Shown: positions 8,967 to 19,566, counted from the stretch's first letter. The stretch: 64,000 bases of DNA from Diacronema lutheri (GCA_019448385.1 JAGTXO010000056.1:62001-126000); one strand, 5' to 3'. Numbers and translations are program-made. The notes: a model not told the origin generated them from the sequence alone.

Positions 8967-10352
8967 ATGTCGGGCGGGCTGCGCGTTGTGCTGCTGTGCG
9001 CGCTGGCCGCGCCCGCCCGCGCGCTGGTGGGCGGGCTGTGGACGTCGAGGGTGGCCACGGCGGCCCGCTGGCAGGACGCGCTTGCAGAGCTCGCGCCACA
9101 GCCGCTGGTGCTCGGCGCCGACGACGGCGCAGGCGGCGGGCGCGACACGGTCGCGCTCCTCTTCGTGAGCAGCAGGCTGTGGGAGGACGGCGGCGCGGGC
9201 GGGCGCGGGAGGGGCCGCTCGAGCTTTGCCGAGATTGTGCGCGCGGCCTGCGACGCGCTCGGCACCGATGCCCTCGTGAGCGTCGTGAGCGACGGCGTGA
9301 TCGGCGGCCGGCGCGAGATCGAGGGCGAGCCGGCCCTTGCGCTCCTCACCGGCCCGCTGCCGCCGGGCAGCGCGGTGCACGCTATCGCGCTCGCCACGGG
9401 CGCGACGGCGCGCGCGCCGCTGCTCGCGGCGAGCGCGCGCGCCGCCGCGAGCGCCGCGTCCACGCCGCTCCACTCCTTCCTGACGTTCGTCGACCCGTTC
9501 TACGAGTGCGCGGCGCTGCTGCGCGAGCTCGGTGAGCTCTTCGACGGCGCGCCGGTGTGCGGCGGGCTCTCCGCGCCGCCGGGCGAGGAGCCGTCGATTG
9601 CGCTCGGCCCGCGCGTGCTCCCCGTCGGTTCTGCCATCGTCCTCGGCTTCGCCGGCGCGGTCGCGATGCACGCGGTTGTCGCGCAGGGCTGCCGGCCGGT
9701 CGGTCCGAGCTTTGCGGTCACGGCGTGCGACGAGTCGCTCGTCGTCGCGCTCGATGGCATGCCGGCGCTCGAGCAGCTTCAGCTCGTCGTCGACGGCGCC
9801 TCCGACGACGAGCGCAAACTGATGGAGCACGCGCTCCTCTGCGGCCTCGGCGCGCGCGACGACGACGCTGCGGCGGACGGGCGCGACTCGCTCGTTCGAA
9901 TCATTCTCGGCGTCACGCAGCAGGGCGCCATCCTGATCGGCGTCGGCGACGGCGAGCTGCACGTGGGCACGCGCCTGCAGTTCCAGATCCGCAGCCGCGC
10001 TTCCGCGCAGCAGGACCTCGACACACAGCTCCAGCGGTACCGCCTCGAGCGGCAGTTCTCGCCGGCGGCCGCCGCGCTCGCGCGCGCGCCGTGCGGCGGC
10101 GTGCTCTTCTCGTGCAACGGGCGCGGGCAGCGGTTGTTCGGCGTGTCGAACCACGATTCGGAGTGCATCCAGGCGGCGCTCGCCGACCTCGGCGCGGGTG
10201 CCGGCGCGGACGGCGCAGTGCCGCTCGGCGGCTTCTTCGCAAACGGCGAGATCGGGCCCGTTGGAATCAGCCTGGGCGGAGGAGGCTCGCGCACGCACAT
10301 GCATGGCTTCACGTCTGTGCTCGCGCTCCTCTTCCCAACTGCGGACACATAA
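8967..10352 (+). CDS. FIST-domain protein
   Basis: Single exon, 461 aa. The N-terminus, MSGGLRVVLLCALAAPARA, looks like a signal or targeting peptide. FIST_N features follow (a VALLFVSS strand and a DALVSVVSDGVIGG turn). The FIST_C end is clear: LFSCNGRG, then GFFANGEIGPVG, then THMHGFTSVLALLF. FIST proteins are sensory or ligand-binding modules in bacteria and algae, with FBXO22 as the animal relative; there is no F-box here. Function unknown. Convergent with the OTU-like gene, 18 bp between stops. Confidence 0.8.
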   Translation: MSGGLRVVLLCALAAPARALVGGLWTSRVATAARWQDALAELAPQPLVLGADDGAGGGRDTVALLFVSSRLWEDGGAGGRGRGRSSFAEIVRAACDALGTDALVSVVSDGVIGGRREIEGEPALALLTGPLPPGSAVHAIALATGATARAPLLAASARAAASAASTPLHSFLTFVDPFYECAALLRELGELFDGAPVCGGLSAPPGEEPSIALGPRVLPVGSAIVLGFAGAVAMHAVVAQGCRPVGPSFAVTACDESLVVALDGMPALEQLQLVVDGASDDERKLMEHALLCGLGARDDDAAADGRDSLVRIILGVTQQGAILIGVGDGELHVGTRLQFQIRSRASAQQDLDTQLQRYRLERQFSPAAAALARAPCGGVLFSCNGRGQRLFGVSNHDSECIQAALADLGAGAGADGAVPLGGFFANGEIGPVGISLGGGGSRTHMHGFTSVLALLFPTADT

Positions 10353-10370
10353 TGACCTTTGAAAGGGGCG

Positions 10371-11393
10371 TCAGTCGTTCGCGCGCAGCTTGCCGAGCAC
10401 CGCGGCGAGCATGCGCGCCACCTCGGGGTCGCGCGCGTAGTCAGCGGCGCGGCTCGGGTCGCGAGCAACGTCCGCGATCGCGCGCGCAAAGCGCGGGTCG
10501 CGCGCGGCCTCACTGATGGCCTCGAGCGCCTCGGGGCTGCTCGCAACCCGCGCGCGCATCCGATCCGCGCCGCTGTCGCCCATCGCGTCCGCGTCCGCCT
10601 CATCGACCGCGGTTGTGGCGCCCCTGCCCTGCGTGGGCAGGAGCGCATGGAAGTGGACGCCGCAATCCTTGGCGATCGTGCCGCGCGGCACGCGCACGAG
10701 GCCCTCGGCATCGTTGTCGCAGCGCCAGTCGAGCGAGTCGAGCGCGATGAGATGCATCGCGCTCGCGCTGCCGAAGGTCGGCACGCCCACCGCCGCAACG
10801 CACGCGAGCCCGACCGATCCATCGGGCGCCGGACGCGGCTCGTACACGCGCGCGGGCCTGCGCAGCTCGTTGACGAGGGCGACGAGCTCGGCGCCGCCGC
10901 TGTACTCGCCGAGCTCGTAGACGCTCTTCAAATAGTCCGCTTCGCTCGCCGCCGAGCCGAGCCGCCGCTCCGCCGCCATCTCGACGAGGTCGGCGGCGGC
11001 GATCGTGACCCCGCCGCCGAGGTGAAGCACACGGCTGCGGTCGCCGAGCAGCTCGACGACGCTCTCGCGCAGCGAGATGGTGAGCTGAGGCAAAACGGGC
11101 CAGAACATGCTGTGCACCTCACCGCGCTCCGCGTACCGCATCGCCAGCGCCGTCGCGTGGTAGAGCGAGTCGCCGCCCGGCAGCGTGCGCAGCACGACGA
11201 ACGCGCGAGCGTCCGCCGCACGCGCGGGCTCGCGCGCGACCGACTCATCCGCCACCAGCGGATAGGGCGTCGCGCACTGGCCCAGGCCAGTCGGCGCCTC
11301 GTCCGCAAGCGCACGCGGCTGCGCGCGCGCTCGCGGCCGCGCCGGCGGGCCGCCGAGCAGCGCGGCGGCCACCAGCGCCGATGCGCAGCGCAT
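10371..11393 (-). CDS. OTU-like domain protein, catalytic Cys replaced by Ser
   Basis: Single exon, 340 aa. The N-terminus (MRCASALVAAALLGG) is a possible targeting peptide. The OTU core is recognisable: FVVLRTLPGGDSLYHATAL in place of the usual DGNCLF.A, then YSGGAELVALVNELRRPARV matching the GG..EL.ALA..L block, and MHLIAL in the His region. Ser76 (codon 11166-11168) stands where the nucleophilic Cys is expected, so this is likely a non-catalytic ubiquitin binder or a divergent enzyme. The C-terminus has two short DP-containing helices (ARDPRFARAIADVARDP) like STI1-type repeats. The start codon overlaps that of the divergent kinase gene in a CATG. Confidence 0.68.
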   Translation of the reverse strand: MRCASALVAAALLGGPPARPRARAQPRALADEAPTGLGQCATPYPLVADESVAREPARAADARAFVVLRTLPGGDSLYHATALAMRYAERGEVHSMFWPVLPQLTISLRESVVELLGDRSRVLHLGGGVTIAAADLVEMAAERRLGSAASEADYLKSVYELGEYSGGAELVALVNELRRPARVYEPRPAPDGSVGLACVAAVGVPTFGSASAMHLIALDSLDWRCDNDAEGLVRVPRGTIAKDCGVHFHALLPTQGRGATTAVDEADADAMGDSGADRMRARVASSPEALEAISEAARDPRFARAIADVARDPSRAADYARDPEVARMLAAVLGKLRAND

Positions 11394-13329
11394 GGCGGCT
11401 ACGGACGCGTGGGACGCGAGCTCGGTCGAGTGGTGGAGGTGCACGGTGGATGGCCTGCTCGCGCTCGTGGTGGAGGTGGACGATTGCGGCGAGGAGCGCG
11501 TGGCGTATGCCACGCCCGCGCTCCTCGCGCGTGCTGGCCGCTCGGCGGACGACGTGCACGACGCGTACGCGGCGAGCGCGCTCGTGTCGCCCGCGCTGCC
11601 GCGCGCCGCGCGCGCGCCCGAGCGCGCGTGGGCGGGCGCGGCAACGCTCGTCTGCGCGGGCGGCTGTCGGCAGGAGTGTGTGGTCGTCGCACAGCCCCTC
11701 GCGCCCGGTGCGCGCCTGCCCGACGACTGCGGCCCGCTCGCGCTCTGGGCCGTTGTGCGCATCGGCGTGTCGGCGTCAGAGGTCAACACGCGCGGCGGCT
11801 GTCGCTCTGCGGGTGGCGCGGCCGGTCCGGGCCCGCCGTCGATCGCGTCGGTCGTTGTGCACTGGCGCCCGCTGATCGAGGAGCTCGCCCTCGGCGCCGC
11901 GGTGCTGCCGAGCGCGCCGCACCGCGCGCCGGCGCACGAGGGCGGCGCGTGCAGCGCCCTCGACGCGCTGCTCGGCGCGCGGTGGTGTGCGGATCCGGCG
12001 CAGGTCAGCGCGGGCCGGAGCGCAATCTGCACGGTGGTGGCGCGCGGCACTCGCGCTCTTCTCGCCGCCGGCGCGCACGCCGCGCTCGCGCGCATCGTCG
12101 AGCTGCCCGACGGCGAGCTCGCGGTCGTCGGGGCCCTGCCACTGTCTGACCCGCGCGGCATGCACGCGTGCATCGCGCTGCTCGTCGTGCTGCCTGCGGA
12201 GCACGTGCAGACGGTCGGACCGTACGTGCTCGCACGGCGCGGGGACGCCGGCGCGCCGCGCGAGCCGCTCCTCGGCGAGGGCAGCGTCGCCGCCGTGCGC
12301 GCGGCGAGCCGCACGTCGGACGGCACCCGGGTCGCGCTCAAGTCGGTCGACGCGGCTGCGTGCTCGCGCGTCGAGCTCGAGCGGACGTGGGCGGAGGTGG
12401 CGGCGCTTGCGCTGCTCGCCGCGGCGGGCGACGCGCCCAACGGCTCGGGCGCGCACACGCGCGTCAACCGGCTGCTCGGCAGCATCACCGGACCGCGCTA
12501 CGTGCACATTGCGCTCAGCTGTGCGCCAGGCGTTGAGCTGCACAAAGTCTGCGCGGCGCGCGACGAGGCGGGCGAGGCGCTGCCGGCAGCGGACGTGCGT
12601 TGCCTCTTCGCGCAGCTCGCCGCTGCGCTCGACTGGCTGCACGCGTGCGGCGTCTACCACCGCGACGTGAAGCCCCAGAACGTGCTCGTCGAGTTCCCAA
12701 GCCGGACCCTCACACTCGTCGACTTCAACTGCGCGGGCGTGGGTGCGCCGCCGCGGCGCAACGGCGGGAGCAGCGGCGCGCGCGACGATGGCGGCGCCAA
12801 AGTCTACAGCCCGGTGCACACGCCGCTCTACGCCGCGCCCGAGCTGCTCGCCGCGGCCACGGGCTGTGACGTCGGTTACGACCCGTACAAGGCGGACGTC
12901 TGGGGCTGCGCCTGCGTACTGCTGCAGATGCTGCTCGCGGGAGATCGCGCGACGGGCGGGCTCGTGCGGCCGTCGCGCGCCGCCGGTGCGAACGGCGACG
13001 GCGGCGAGGATGGTCCGGCTGGTCCGGCTGCCATGGCGGCAGCTGCTGCGCGCTTGCGAGCCACGGCCGGACGTGTCGACGACGACGGCGCGCTGCGCGT
13101 GCTCGCGCACGCGCTGGAGCGCGACGTGCGAGCGCGCGCGCGGATGGCTGACGTGTGCGCGGACGAGTACGTGTCGCGCGCCGAGGCCGCGCCCGCGCCG
13201 GTGAGCGCCGCCCACGGCGACGGCGCGGAAACGCCCGTCGGCGTCTGGCGCTACGGCGCGCTCGCGTGGCGGCACATTGAGCGTCACAGCGTTGAGAGCG
13301 AGCGTGCATTTCCCCGCCCAGACGGATGA
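11392..13329 (+). CDS. Protein kinase with N-terminal PAS-like region
   Basis: Single exon, 645 aa. Residues ~15-130 are compatible with a PAS fold (LALVVEVDDCGEERVAYATP); weak. The kinase domain runs ~280-600: glycine loop LLGEGSVAAVRAA, VALKSVD lysine, YHRDVKPQNVLVEF catalytic loop, VDFN in place of DFG, an APEL-type AAPELLAAATG, and DVWGCACVLLQML. The HRD and metal-binding Asn are intact. The Gly of DFG is Asn, which occurs in a minority of kinases and changes the activation segment hinge. An ATG overlaps the stop (ATGA), but this is unlikely to be meaningful. The start overlaps the OTU-like gene start on the opposite strand, so the two genes have no intergenic space. Confidence 0.75.
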   Translation: MAATDAWDASSVEWWRCTVDGLLALVVEVDDCGEERVAYATPALLARAGRSADDVHDAYAASALVSPALPRAARAPERAWAGAATLVCAGGCRQECVVVAQPLAPGARLPDDCGPLALWAVVRIGVSASEVNTRGGCRSAGGAAGPGPPSIASVVVHWRPLIEELALGAAVLPSAPHRAPAHEGGACSALDALLGARWCADPAQVSAGRSAICTVVARGTRALLAAGAHAALARIVELPDGELAVVGALPLSDPRGMHACIALLVVLPAEHVQTVGPYVLARRGDAGAPREPLLGEGSVAAVRAASRTSDGTRVALKSVDAAACSRVELERTWAEVAALALLAAAGDAPNGSGAHTRVNRLLGSITGPRYVHIALSCAPGVELHKVCAARDEAGEALPAADVRCLFAQLAAALDWLHACGVYHRDVKPQNVLVEFPSRTLTLVDFNCAGVGAPPRRNGGSSGARDDGGAKVYSPVHTPLYAAPELLAAATGCDVGYDPYKADVWGCACVLLQMLLAGDRATGGLVRPSRAAGANGDGGEDGPAGPAAMAAAAARLRATAGRVDDDGALRVLAHALERDVRARARMADVCADEYVSRAEAAPAPVSAAHGDGAETPVGVWRYGALAWRHIERHSVESERAFPRPDG

Positions 13330-14480
13330 TGGCGTGCGTGGGCCGGCTGAGAAGCTGTGCCCGTCCCGACTCCAACAAAAGCGACTTCCGAGTCCCGACT
13401 CCAGCCGCCGCAGACCGCAGTGCCGGCGCTTTTGAACAGCTGCGAGGCGCCGTGGTCCCCGTCGGCGCGGCGCGCGCCGGCGCGGCCGTGCCGGCCGGCA
13501 GCTTCGGAACGCCGGCTGCCTTGACGACGCCTGCCTTTGTCATCCAGGCTGCGCCCTTGCGCTCTGCTGGCAGCGCTCCGCGCGCCCCGCCGCCTCTGCC
13601 CATCGACTGCGCCGCGAACAACGTACTTTTCGCCCCGGTCGGTGGGTTTGGGGGTGGCGGGGCGCGCGCGCACGGCCGCACGAGCGACGGCGGCGTGGCC
13701 TTCTCTACGACGAAACCTTCGCTTGCGACGGCTGCGCCCTCGCGCTCTGATGGCCGCGCTCCGCGCGCCCCGCCGCCCCTGCCCATCGACTGCGCCGGCA
13801 CCGCGAACAACGTACTTTTCGCCCCGGTCGGTGGGTTTGGGGGTGGCGGGGCGCGCGCGCACGGCCGCACGAGCGACGGCGGCGTGGCCTTCTCTACGAC
13901 GAAACCTTCGCTTGCGACGGCTGCGCCCTCGCGCTCTGCTGGCCGCGCTCCGCGCGCCCCGCCGCCCCTGCCCATCGACTGCGCCGGCACCGCGAACAAC
14001 GTACTTTTCGCCCCGGTCGGTGGGTTTGGGGGTGGCGGGGCGCGCGTGCGCGGCCACGCGGCCAGCATTGCGGCGCTTGCCACGCTGGCGGCGGGTGGCG
14101 GTGCGCTTCGCGGCGGCGACAGGGGGCTGCGACGCGGCGGGGAGGGCGGCGGCTCGCTGGCGGCGGGCGTCGCGCTCTGCAGCGGCGGCGGGCGGCTTGG
14201 CGACGTGGCAGGCGGCGGCTCGGGGGTGGCGGTCGTCGCCGACGATCTTCGGGCCTCGGCGTGCGCGTGCGCGTCGGCCGGTGGTGTGGTTGACGGCGGC
14301 CACCGGTGCGGCGGCGCGCGGGCGGCGGCGCGCGGTGGCTAGGCGCGTGTGGGCATTTGGGCCTGCTCCGCCTGGCGCCTCGCTGCGCACTTCCTGACCC
14401 CGCACTTCCTGACCCGTCGGAAGCGTCGTTAGTGTATATTGTAAGCGTTGCCTTCGACAAAAAGCGCGCGAAGCCCAAAC
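13330..14480. other. Gene-poor stretch with tandem repeat; weak open frames on both strands
   Basis: Between the kinase stop and the DEK-like start. Plus-strand 13326-14342 (338 codons) and a longer minus-strand frame are both open, but GC richness alone explains this, and codon third positions do not favour either. The content is dominated by the 189-bp repeats. A 16-bp direct repeat (cacttcctgacccc-like) sits at 14389-14415. I do not call a gene. Confidence 0.5.
13551..14056. repeat. Tandem 183/189-bp repeat, 2.7 copies
   Basis: Copies begin at 13551, 13734 and 13923; the last is cut short near 14056. Copy 1 lacks 6 bp (183 versus 189). Copies are nearly identical, so the duplication is recent. 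The period and the indel are both multiples of three, which allows coding but does not prove it. A plus-strand reading gives Gly/Ala-rich units with NNVLFAPVGGFGGGGAR; a minus-strand reading gives Pro/Ala-rich units. Confidence 0.85.
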
Positions 14481-15731
14481 ATGTCCGCCCTCGCCGATGT
14501 CAGCAACGTCAACCTGGCCCAGCCCGCAAAGGCGGGCAAGGAGGCGAGCGCGGAGGCGGCGGACGCCGCGCATGAGCGCGCAAGCGCGCCCGCCGCAGCC
14601 GCGCCCGCGCCGGTCGCCGACGGCGACGGCGTCGGCGCGTCGGCGGCCGGCCGTCGCGCCGGGCGTCCGTCCGACGTGGCGGGCATGCGCGAGCGCAAGG
14701 CGGTCGTGCGCCTCGAGGTGGCAATCCCCGAGGCCTCGCCGCTCGTGATCGTGCCTGGCCGTGGATGGAAGCTCGGCGAGATCGAGAACGTCGCCGTGCG
14801 CATCGGCAAGCTTCCGAGCAAGTCGGATGTGCTCAAGCGGCTGCACAGCCTCGTCTACGGCCGGCCGGGTGCCGCGGCAGTGCTCAAGAGGAACCTGCGA
14901 GAGTTCTCCGGCTTCGACTCGGACGAGCGCGTGGAGCGGATGCGCGCGGCCGCCGCGCGGTGCGCTGCCGCGCAGCTCCGCGAGGTCCTCGCGCTGTGCG
15001 ACCTCGAGGTATCGGGCGCAAAGGAGGCGCTCGTCGAGCGCCTTGGCGCGTGGCTGCGCGAGCCGGTCGCTTCGGGCCGGCGCTCGCTCGTCGCGAAGGC
15101 GGCGGAGGAGCGACGGCGCGCGGGGAAGCGCAAGCGCGCCGTTGAGCGCGCCGTCTCGCGCGCCGAGCGCGAGAAGAAGGCGGCGCGCACGGCGGGCGCG
15201 CAGCCTCCCTCGATTCGCGCCACCGCCGCAGCGACCGCCGAGCCGAGCGGCTTCGATGCGTACGCCGAGGCCAAGATGGCACGGCTGATTGAGAACAACC
15301 CGTCGCTCCCCCAGGCCGAGCTGCTCGCGCACCTGCGCGGCAAGTGGAACGCTCTCGACGACGACAAGCGCCGGCCGTACGAGGTGTGCGGCGGCAGAGG
15401 CGCGCACCGTCGGCCGAGCGCACTGACAGTGCGCGCGCTCTTTCCTCCGGCGCGCTCACGCGCTGTGCGCGCGGCGCGCCGTGCCACGCCCCGCGCCGCG
15501 CACGTGCAGGACGAGGCCACGGCCAAGGCTGCGGAGCAGGCCGCGCTGCGCAAGTGCGCGCAGACGGCCAAGGCCGCGCACAAGGCGGCCAAGGGCGGCG
15601 CCGCAATGTCGCGCAAGGCGCAGGCGCAGGCGATGGCCGCGGTGCAGTTTGAGGACCTGGACGACGACGATGAGGAGCCGCAGTCCAAGGAGGAGGAGGA
15701 GTGTGATTCCGATGCACAGTCAGACGACTGA
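14481..15731 (+). CDS. DEK-like chromatin protein with SAP and HMG-box-like regions
   Basis: Exon 1 14481-15383, intron 15384-15509 (GTGTGC...GTGCAG, 126 nt, phase 0), exon 2 15510-15731; 374 aa. Residues ~95-150 match the DEK core (KLGEIENVAVRIGKLPSKSD, LKRLHSLVYGR, KRNLREFSGF). A SAP-like helix pair follows (LCDLEVSGAKEALVERLGAW). A short HMG-like segment (KWNALDDDKRRPYE) spans the splice join, and a Glu/Asp-rich tail ends the protein. DEK binds DNA and histones and alters chromatin topology. The start MSALADVSN was preferred to an upstream non-ATG codon. The next gene begins 56 bp downstream on the same strand. Confidence 0.78.
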   Translation: MSALADVSNVNLAQPAKAGKEASAEAADAAHERASAPAAAAPAPVADGDGVGASAAGRRAGRPSDVAGMRERKAVVRLEVAIPEASPLVIVPGRGWKLGEIENVAVRIGKLPSKSDVLKRLHSLVYGRPGAAAVLKRNLREFSGFDSDERVERMRAAAARCAAAQLREVLALCDLEVSGAKEALVERLGAWLREPVASGRRSLVAKAAEERRRAGKRKRAVERAVSRAEREKKAARTAGAQPPSIRATAAATAEPSGFDAYAEAKMARLIENNPSLPQAELLAHLRGKWNALDDDKRRPYEVCGGRGAHRRPSALTVRALFPPARSRAVRAARRATPRAAHVQDEATAKAAEQAALRKCAQTAKAAHKAAKGGAAMSRKAQAQAMAAVQFEDLDDDDEEPQSKEEEECDSDAQSDD

Positions 15732-15787
15732 CATGCGGACCCGACTGTTTTTACTTTTGAGAGTGTTTTCGACGTCTTGGTTTCGGA

Positions 15788-18144
15788 ATGGCGTCACTTG
15801 GGCCGTTGCGCACCGATGACGGGCGTGACGGCGAGCCGGAGGTGGGGGAGGGAGATGAGGCGGAGGGCGAGGCCGACGAGGAGGGCGTATCATCTATCGT
15901 CGAGGCCGACACGCAGGCGCGCGCCGCTGTCGCTCCTCCCCCGTCGCCGCCGTGCGCGGCGGGCAAGCTGCTCCACCAGCGGCACAAGAAGCTGCGAGCG
16001 GACCTGAGCGCATGCAAGTACGAGGCGGTGCGCGAGGCGATGGAGCAGCTCGGCTGGGAGATCTTGGCGCCTGCCGACGAGGGCGAGGTCGCCGACGACT
16101 CATGGAACATCTACTGGACCGACGTGTCTGTCTCGCAGGAGCGCGTAACGCGGCTGCGGCCGCTGCAGCGCATCAACCACTTCCCCGGGATGCTCGAGCT
16201 GGCGCGCAAGGCGGGGACGGCGCGCAACCTGAACCGGATGCTCGAGCGCTACCCCAACGAGTACAAGATCTTCCCGCCCACCTGGCTCCTCCCCGCGGAC
16301 CTGACCGACTTCAAGGCGCAGTTCACCGCCAAGCGCAACAAGACCTTCATCGTCAAGCCGAGCCGCGGCTGCCAGGGGAAGGACATCATGCTCACGCGCT
16401 CGCTCGAGGGAATCTCGCTGCATGAGAACTACATCGCGCAGCGCTACATGCACCGCCCGTACCTGCTCGACGGGTACAAGTTTGACCTGCGCATCTACGT
16501 GTTACTCACGAGCGTTGAGCCGTTACGCGTCTACCTGCACACCGAGGGCATGGTGCGCATCTGCACGAGCAAGTACGGGCCGGTGACGGGAAGCAACCTG
16601 GAGGACCAGTGCATGCACCTGACCAACTACGCGATCAACAAGCACGCTGATGGCTACGTGCCCGCCGCATCGAGTAACGACAATGGCAGCCACAAGCGCC
16701 TCCTCTCATCCCTTCTTGCGCACCTGAGCGCGCGCGGCGAGGACGTGCCGAGGCTCGTGCAGCTCATGCGCGAGGCGGTTGTGAAGTGCCTCATAGCCGT
16801 GCAGCCCCATCTCGCGCACAACTACTACGCGTGCCAGCAGCGCAGGGTACGCCGAGCGCGCGCGCGCGCGGCGCGCGCACTTGACACGGGCTGCAGCGCG
16901 CGCCCATGCACCGCCCGCGCCGCGGCCGGTGCTCCGCGCCTCGTCATAGCGCAGCCCATTCGACCTGCCGCTGACCGGCAAGCAATGCGCATTCCTGCCT
17001 CCCTGCGCGCACACCCCGATTCCCCGCGCAGGAGAACCCGGGTTCGTCATGCTTTGAACTCCTCGGCTTCGATATCCTTCTCGATCATCGGCTCAAGCCC
17101 TACCTTCTCGAGGTGAACCACTCGCCCTCCTTCACCGTCGACTCGCCCCTCGACGCGCACCTTAAGCACACCGTGCTCACCGACACGCTCGCACTCGTGT
17201 CCTTCTCGCGCGATGAAGTGGGCGCATTGCGCCGGCAGCGGCCGGGTCGCCTCGAGCCCGGCATGCTCGAGCGGTTGCGTGAGATGCGCGCCGCGTACGA
17301 GGACGAGCGCGTGGGCCGGACGGGCTTCGAACGTCTCTACCCCAACCCGCCAGACCCGCCCGCCGGCCTCGAGCCGCCCCGATACGAGGAGTTTTTAAAA
17401 GGGGCGGCGCAACTCTTTGCCCACGCGTCGCTCAATGGCTCGCGCCGCACGAGCTGCGCGGCCGAGCGGGGCGCGGACAACGCCGCGGGCACGCGCACGG
17501 CGCGCGCTGTCGCGGGCGCGCCACTCAACCCGGTGGCGGCTGCCGGCCTGCCAGCGGGCGCGCCGGGCTGCGCGGAGAAGCCAAGCTGCGCACCGGGCGC
17601 GGGCGTCAGCCACGGCGGCAGTGGTTGCGGCAGCGGCGGCAGCGGCGGCGGTGGCGGCGGTGGCGAGCGCGCGGCGCAGCCCGACGGATGCGACGTCCGA
17701 TCTGTCGCACGGCAGCGCACGCCGTGCGTGTCGCAGATGCAGCCCACGATGGCTGCCCGCCTTCGCACGCCGCCCGGCACGGGCTCGAGCGTCGAGGCGC
17801 GCAGCGGCGCACGCGGTGGCGCGCCCGCGCAGTCCGCGCTGCCGCTGCGCGCGGCCGGTGAGTCGACGGCGGAGCTCGCGCCGCCGAGCGCAAGCGGCGC
17901 GAGTTGCGAGTTGACCGTCGAGCGGCTGCGCCAAGCATCTGAGGCCGAGCGCGTTGTCGGCGCCTCGCAAATCTGGCGCTGGGAGCCCTCACCTTCTGAG
18001 CCCTCCCTTTTCGACGGGCAGACGCCGCGCGTGTTGGCGCTCGCCGAGGGCGGCAGCTTTGGAGCGTGCGAGCTGCGCGTGTGCGGGCACGCGCCGCGAG
18101 GGGCGAGCGCGGCCGACACGGCGTTGTGCTCCCCGGCGTCCTGA
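15788..18144 (+). CDS. Tubulin tyrosine ligase-like protein (probable polyglutamylase)
   Basis: Exon 1 15788-16846, intron 16847-17031 (GTACGC...CGCAG, 185 nt, phase 0), exon 2 17032-18144; about 723 aa. The TTL domain fills residues ~70-420: RINHFPGM, YKIFPPTWLLP, FIVKPSRGCQGKDIMLT (nucleotide site), YLLDGYKFDLRIYVLLTS, LHTEGMVRICTSKY, CMHLTNYAINKH, and after the join CFELLGFDILLDHRLKPYLLEVNHSPSF. These motifs are those of TTLL glutamylases that modify axonemal tubulin. The C-terminal ~260 residues are low-complexity. It fits with beta-tubulin and the axonemal genes elsewhere in the window. Confidence 0.88.
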
Positions 18145-18192
18145 CGCCAGAACACGAGGATCAGACTTGGACTACACTTCTAGGCACATCGC

Positions 18193-19535
18193 TCACTGGA
18201 ACCACGTGACTGCGTGCTTGCGCGTGCCCTCAAACACGTTGCGCCCGTGCATCGTCACATAGTTGTCGAGCAGCACGACGTCGCCGTGGCTCATCTTGAT
18301 GAACTGCACGTTGTCCATCGTCACCTTGTCCAGCTCGGCCAGCTCGGCCGCGCTCAGCTCGGCGCCGTCGCCTGCGGTGGCGGCAGGCCACCGGGAGGGG
18401 GGGGGGGGGGGGGGGCAGGCGGGCGGGGCGTGAGCGGCGAAGAGACCGCGCGGCGAGTCGTGCGGGCGAGCGGCAAGGCAATGGGGGCGAGAGGCAAGGC
18501 GACGCTGATGGTCGTGCAACGGATCGGTGCCGCACGAGCGACCAATCTCCAGCGCGTCGCCACACCCCGCGCGTCGCTGCTCCCCCCCCCCCCCCCCCTG
18601 TGCCATCTCTGCCGCGGCAGCTGCCCAGCGCACCGTAGTACATGTCCGATTTGTTGATCTGCGAGGCGCCGGACTCGAAGCGCTCGGCGCCGTAGAGCGC
18701 CTCCCGCTGCTTGCGCAGCGCGGAGGAGTGCGAGTGCACGTTGCAGAACCACGTCGGCTCGCCCGTCACCGGGTGCTCGACGACGGGTGGCTGGACGGGC
18801 GCGCGCGCCTGCAGCATCCGCACGCCATCGTAGCCCTGCGGAGCGGGCAAAGGGCAAAGGGCAGGCGGCAGGCGGCAGGCGGCAGGCGGCAGGCCGGCAG
18901 GCGGCAGGCGGCAGGCGGCAGGCGGCAGGCCGGCGGAGGGGGAGGAAGGAGCGTCGGCGCGCGCTGTGGCGCTCGTGCGGCGGGCGGCGGGCGGCGGGCG
19001 GCGGGCGGCGGGCGCAGCTGTGCTGCCGCTGCCAATGCGGCACAGCCCTCCCGTCCGCTCCCCTCCCCTCCCGTCCGCTCCCGTCCCGTCCGCTCCCGTC
19101 CGCTCCCCCGCCTTCTCCCTCCAACGCACCTGCTCCCGCCAAACGAGCTCAACATCAAAATCGACCTGCAAAGGGGAAGGCAACGGGCAGGGCAGGGCAG
19201 GGCAGGGGTAAGTTGGGGGGGGCAGAGGCGGGAAGGGCTGAGCTGAGCCGCGCTGCCCAGTGGACCGCACTGGGAGGTGGGTGTTGAGTTGGGTTGGGTT
19301 GGGTTGAGTTGGGGGGGGGGGGGGGGGAGCGACGGGCGCCGTGCCTTGGCATTGAGTTGGGTTGGGTTGGGTTGGGTTGGGTTTGGGGGGGGGGGGGGGG
19401 GGGAGCGACGGGCGCCGTGCCTTGGCATTGAGTTGGGTTGGGTTGGGTTGGGTTGGGTTGGGGGGGGGGGGGGGGGGGGGAGCGACGGGCGCCGTGCCTT
19501 GGCATTGAGTTGAGTTGGGTTGGGTTGGGTTGGGT

Positions 19536-19566
<31 letters not shown>

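Noticed and set aside
9890-9915. GTTCGAAT tRNA-like T-loop
   Set aside because: Lies inside the FIST coding frame with no matching acceptor or anticodon arms.
13326-14342. 338-codon plus-strand protein over the 189-bp repeats
   Set aside because: Equally open frames occur on the other strand; no domain and no codon bias favouring it.
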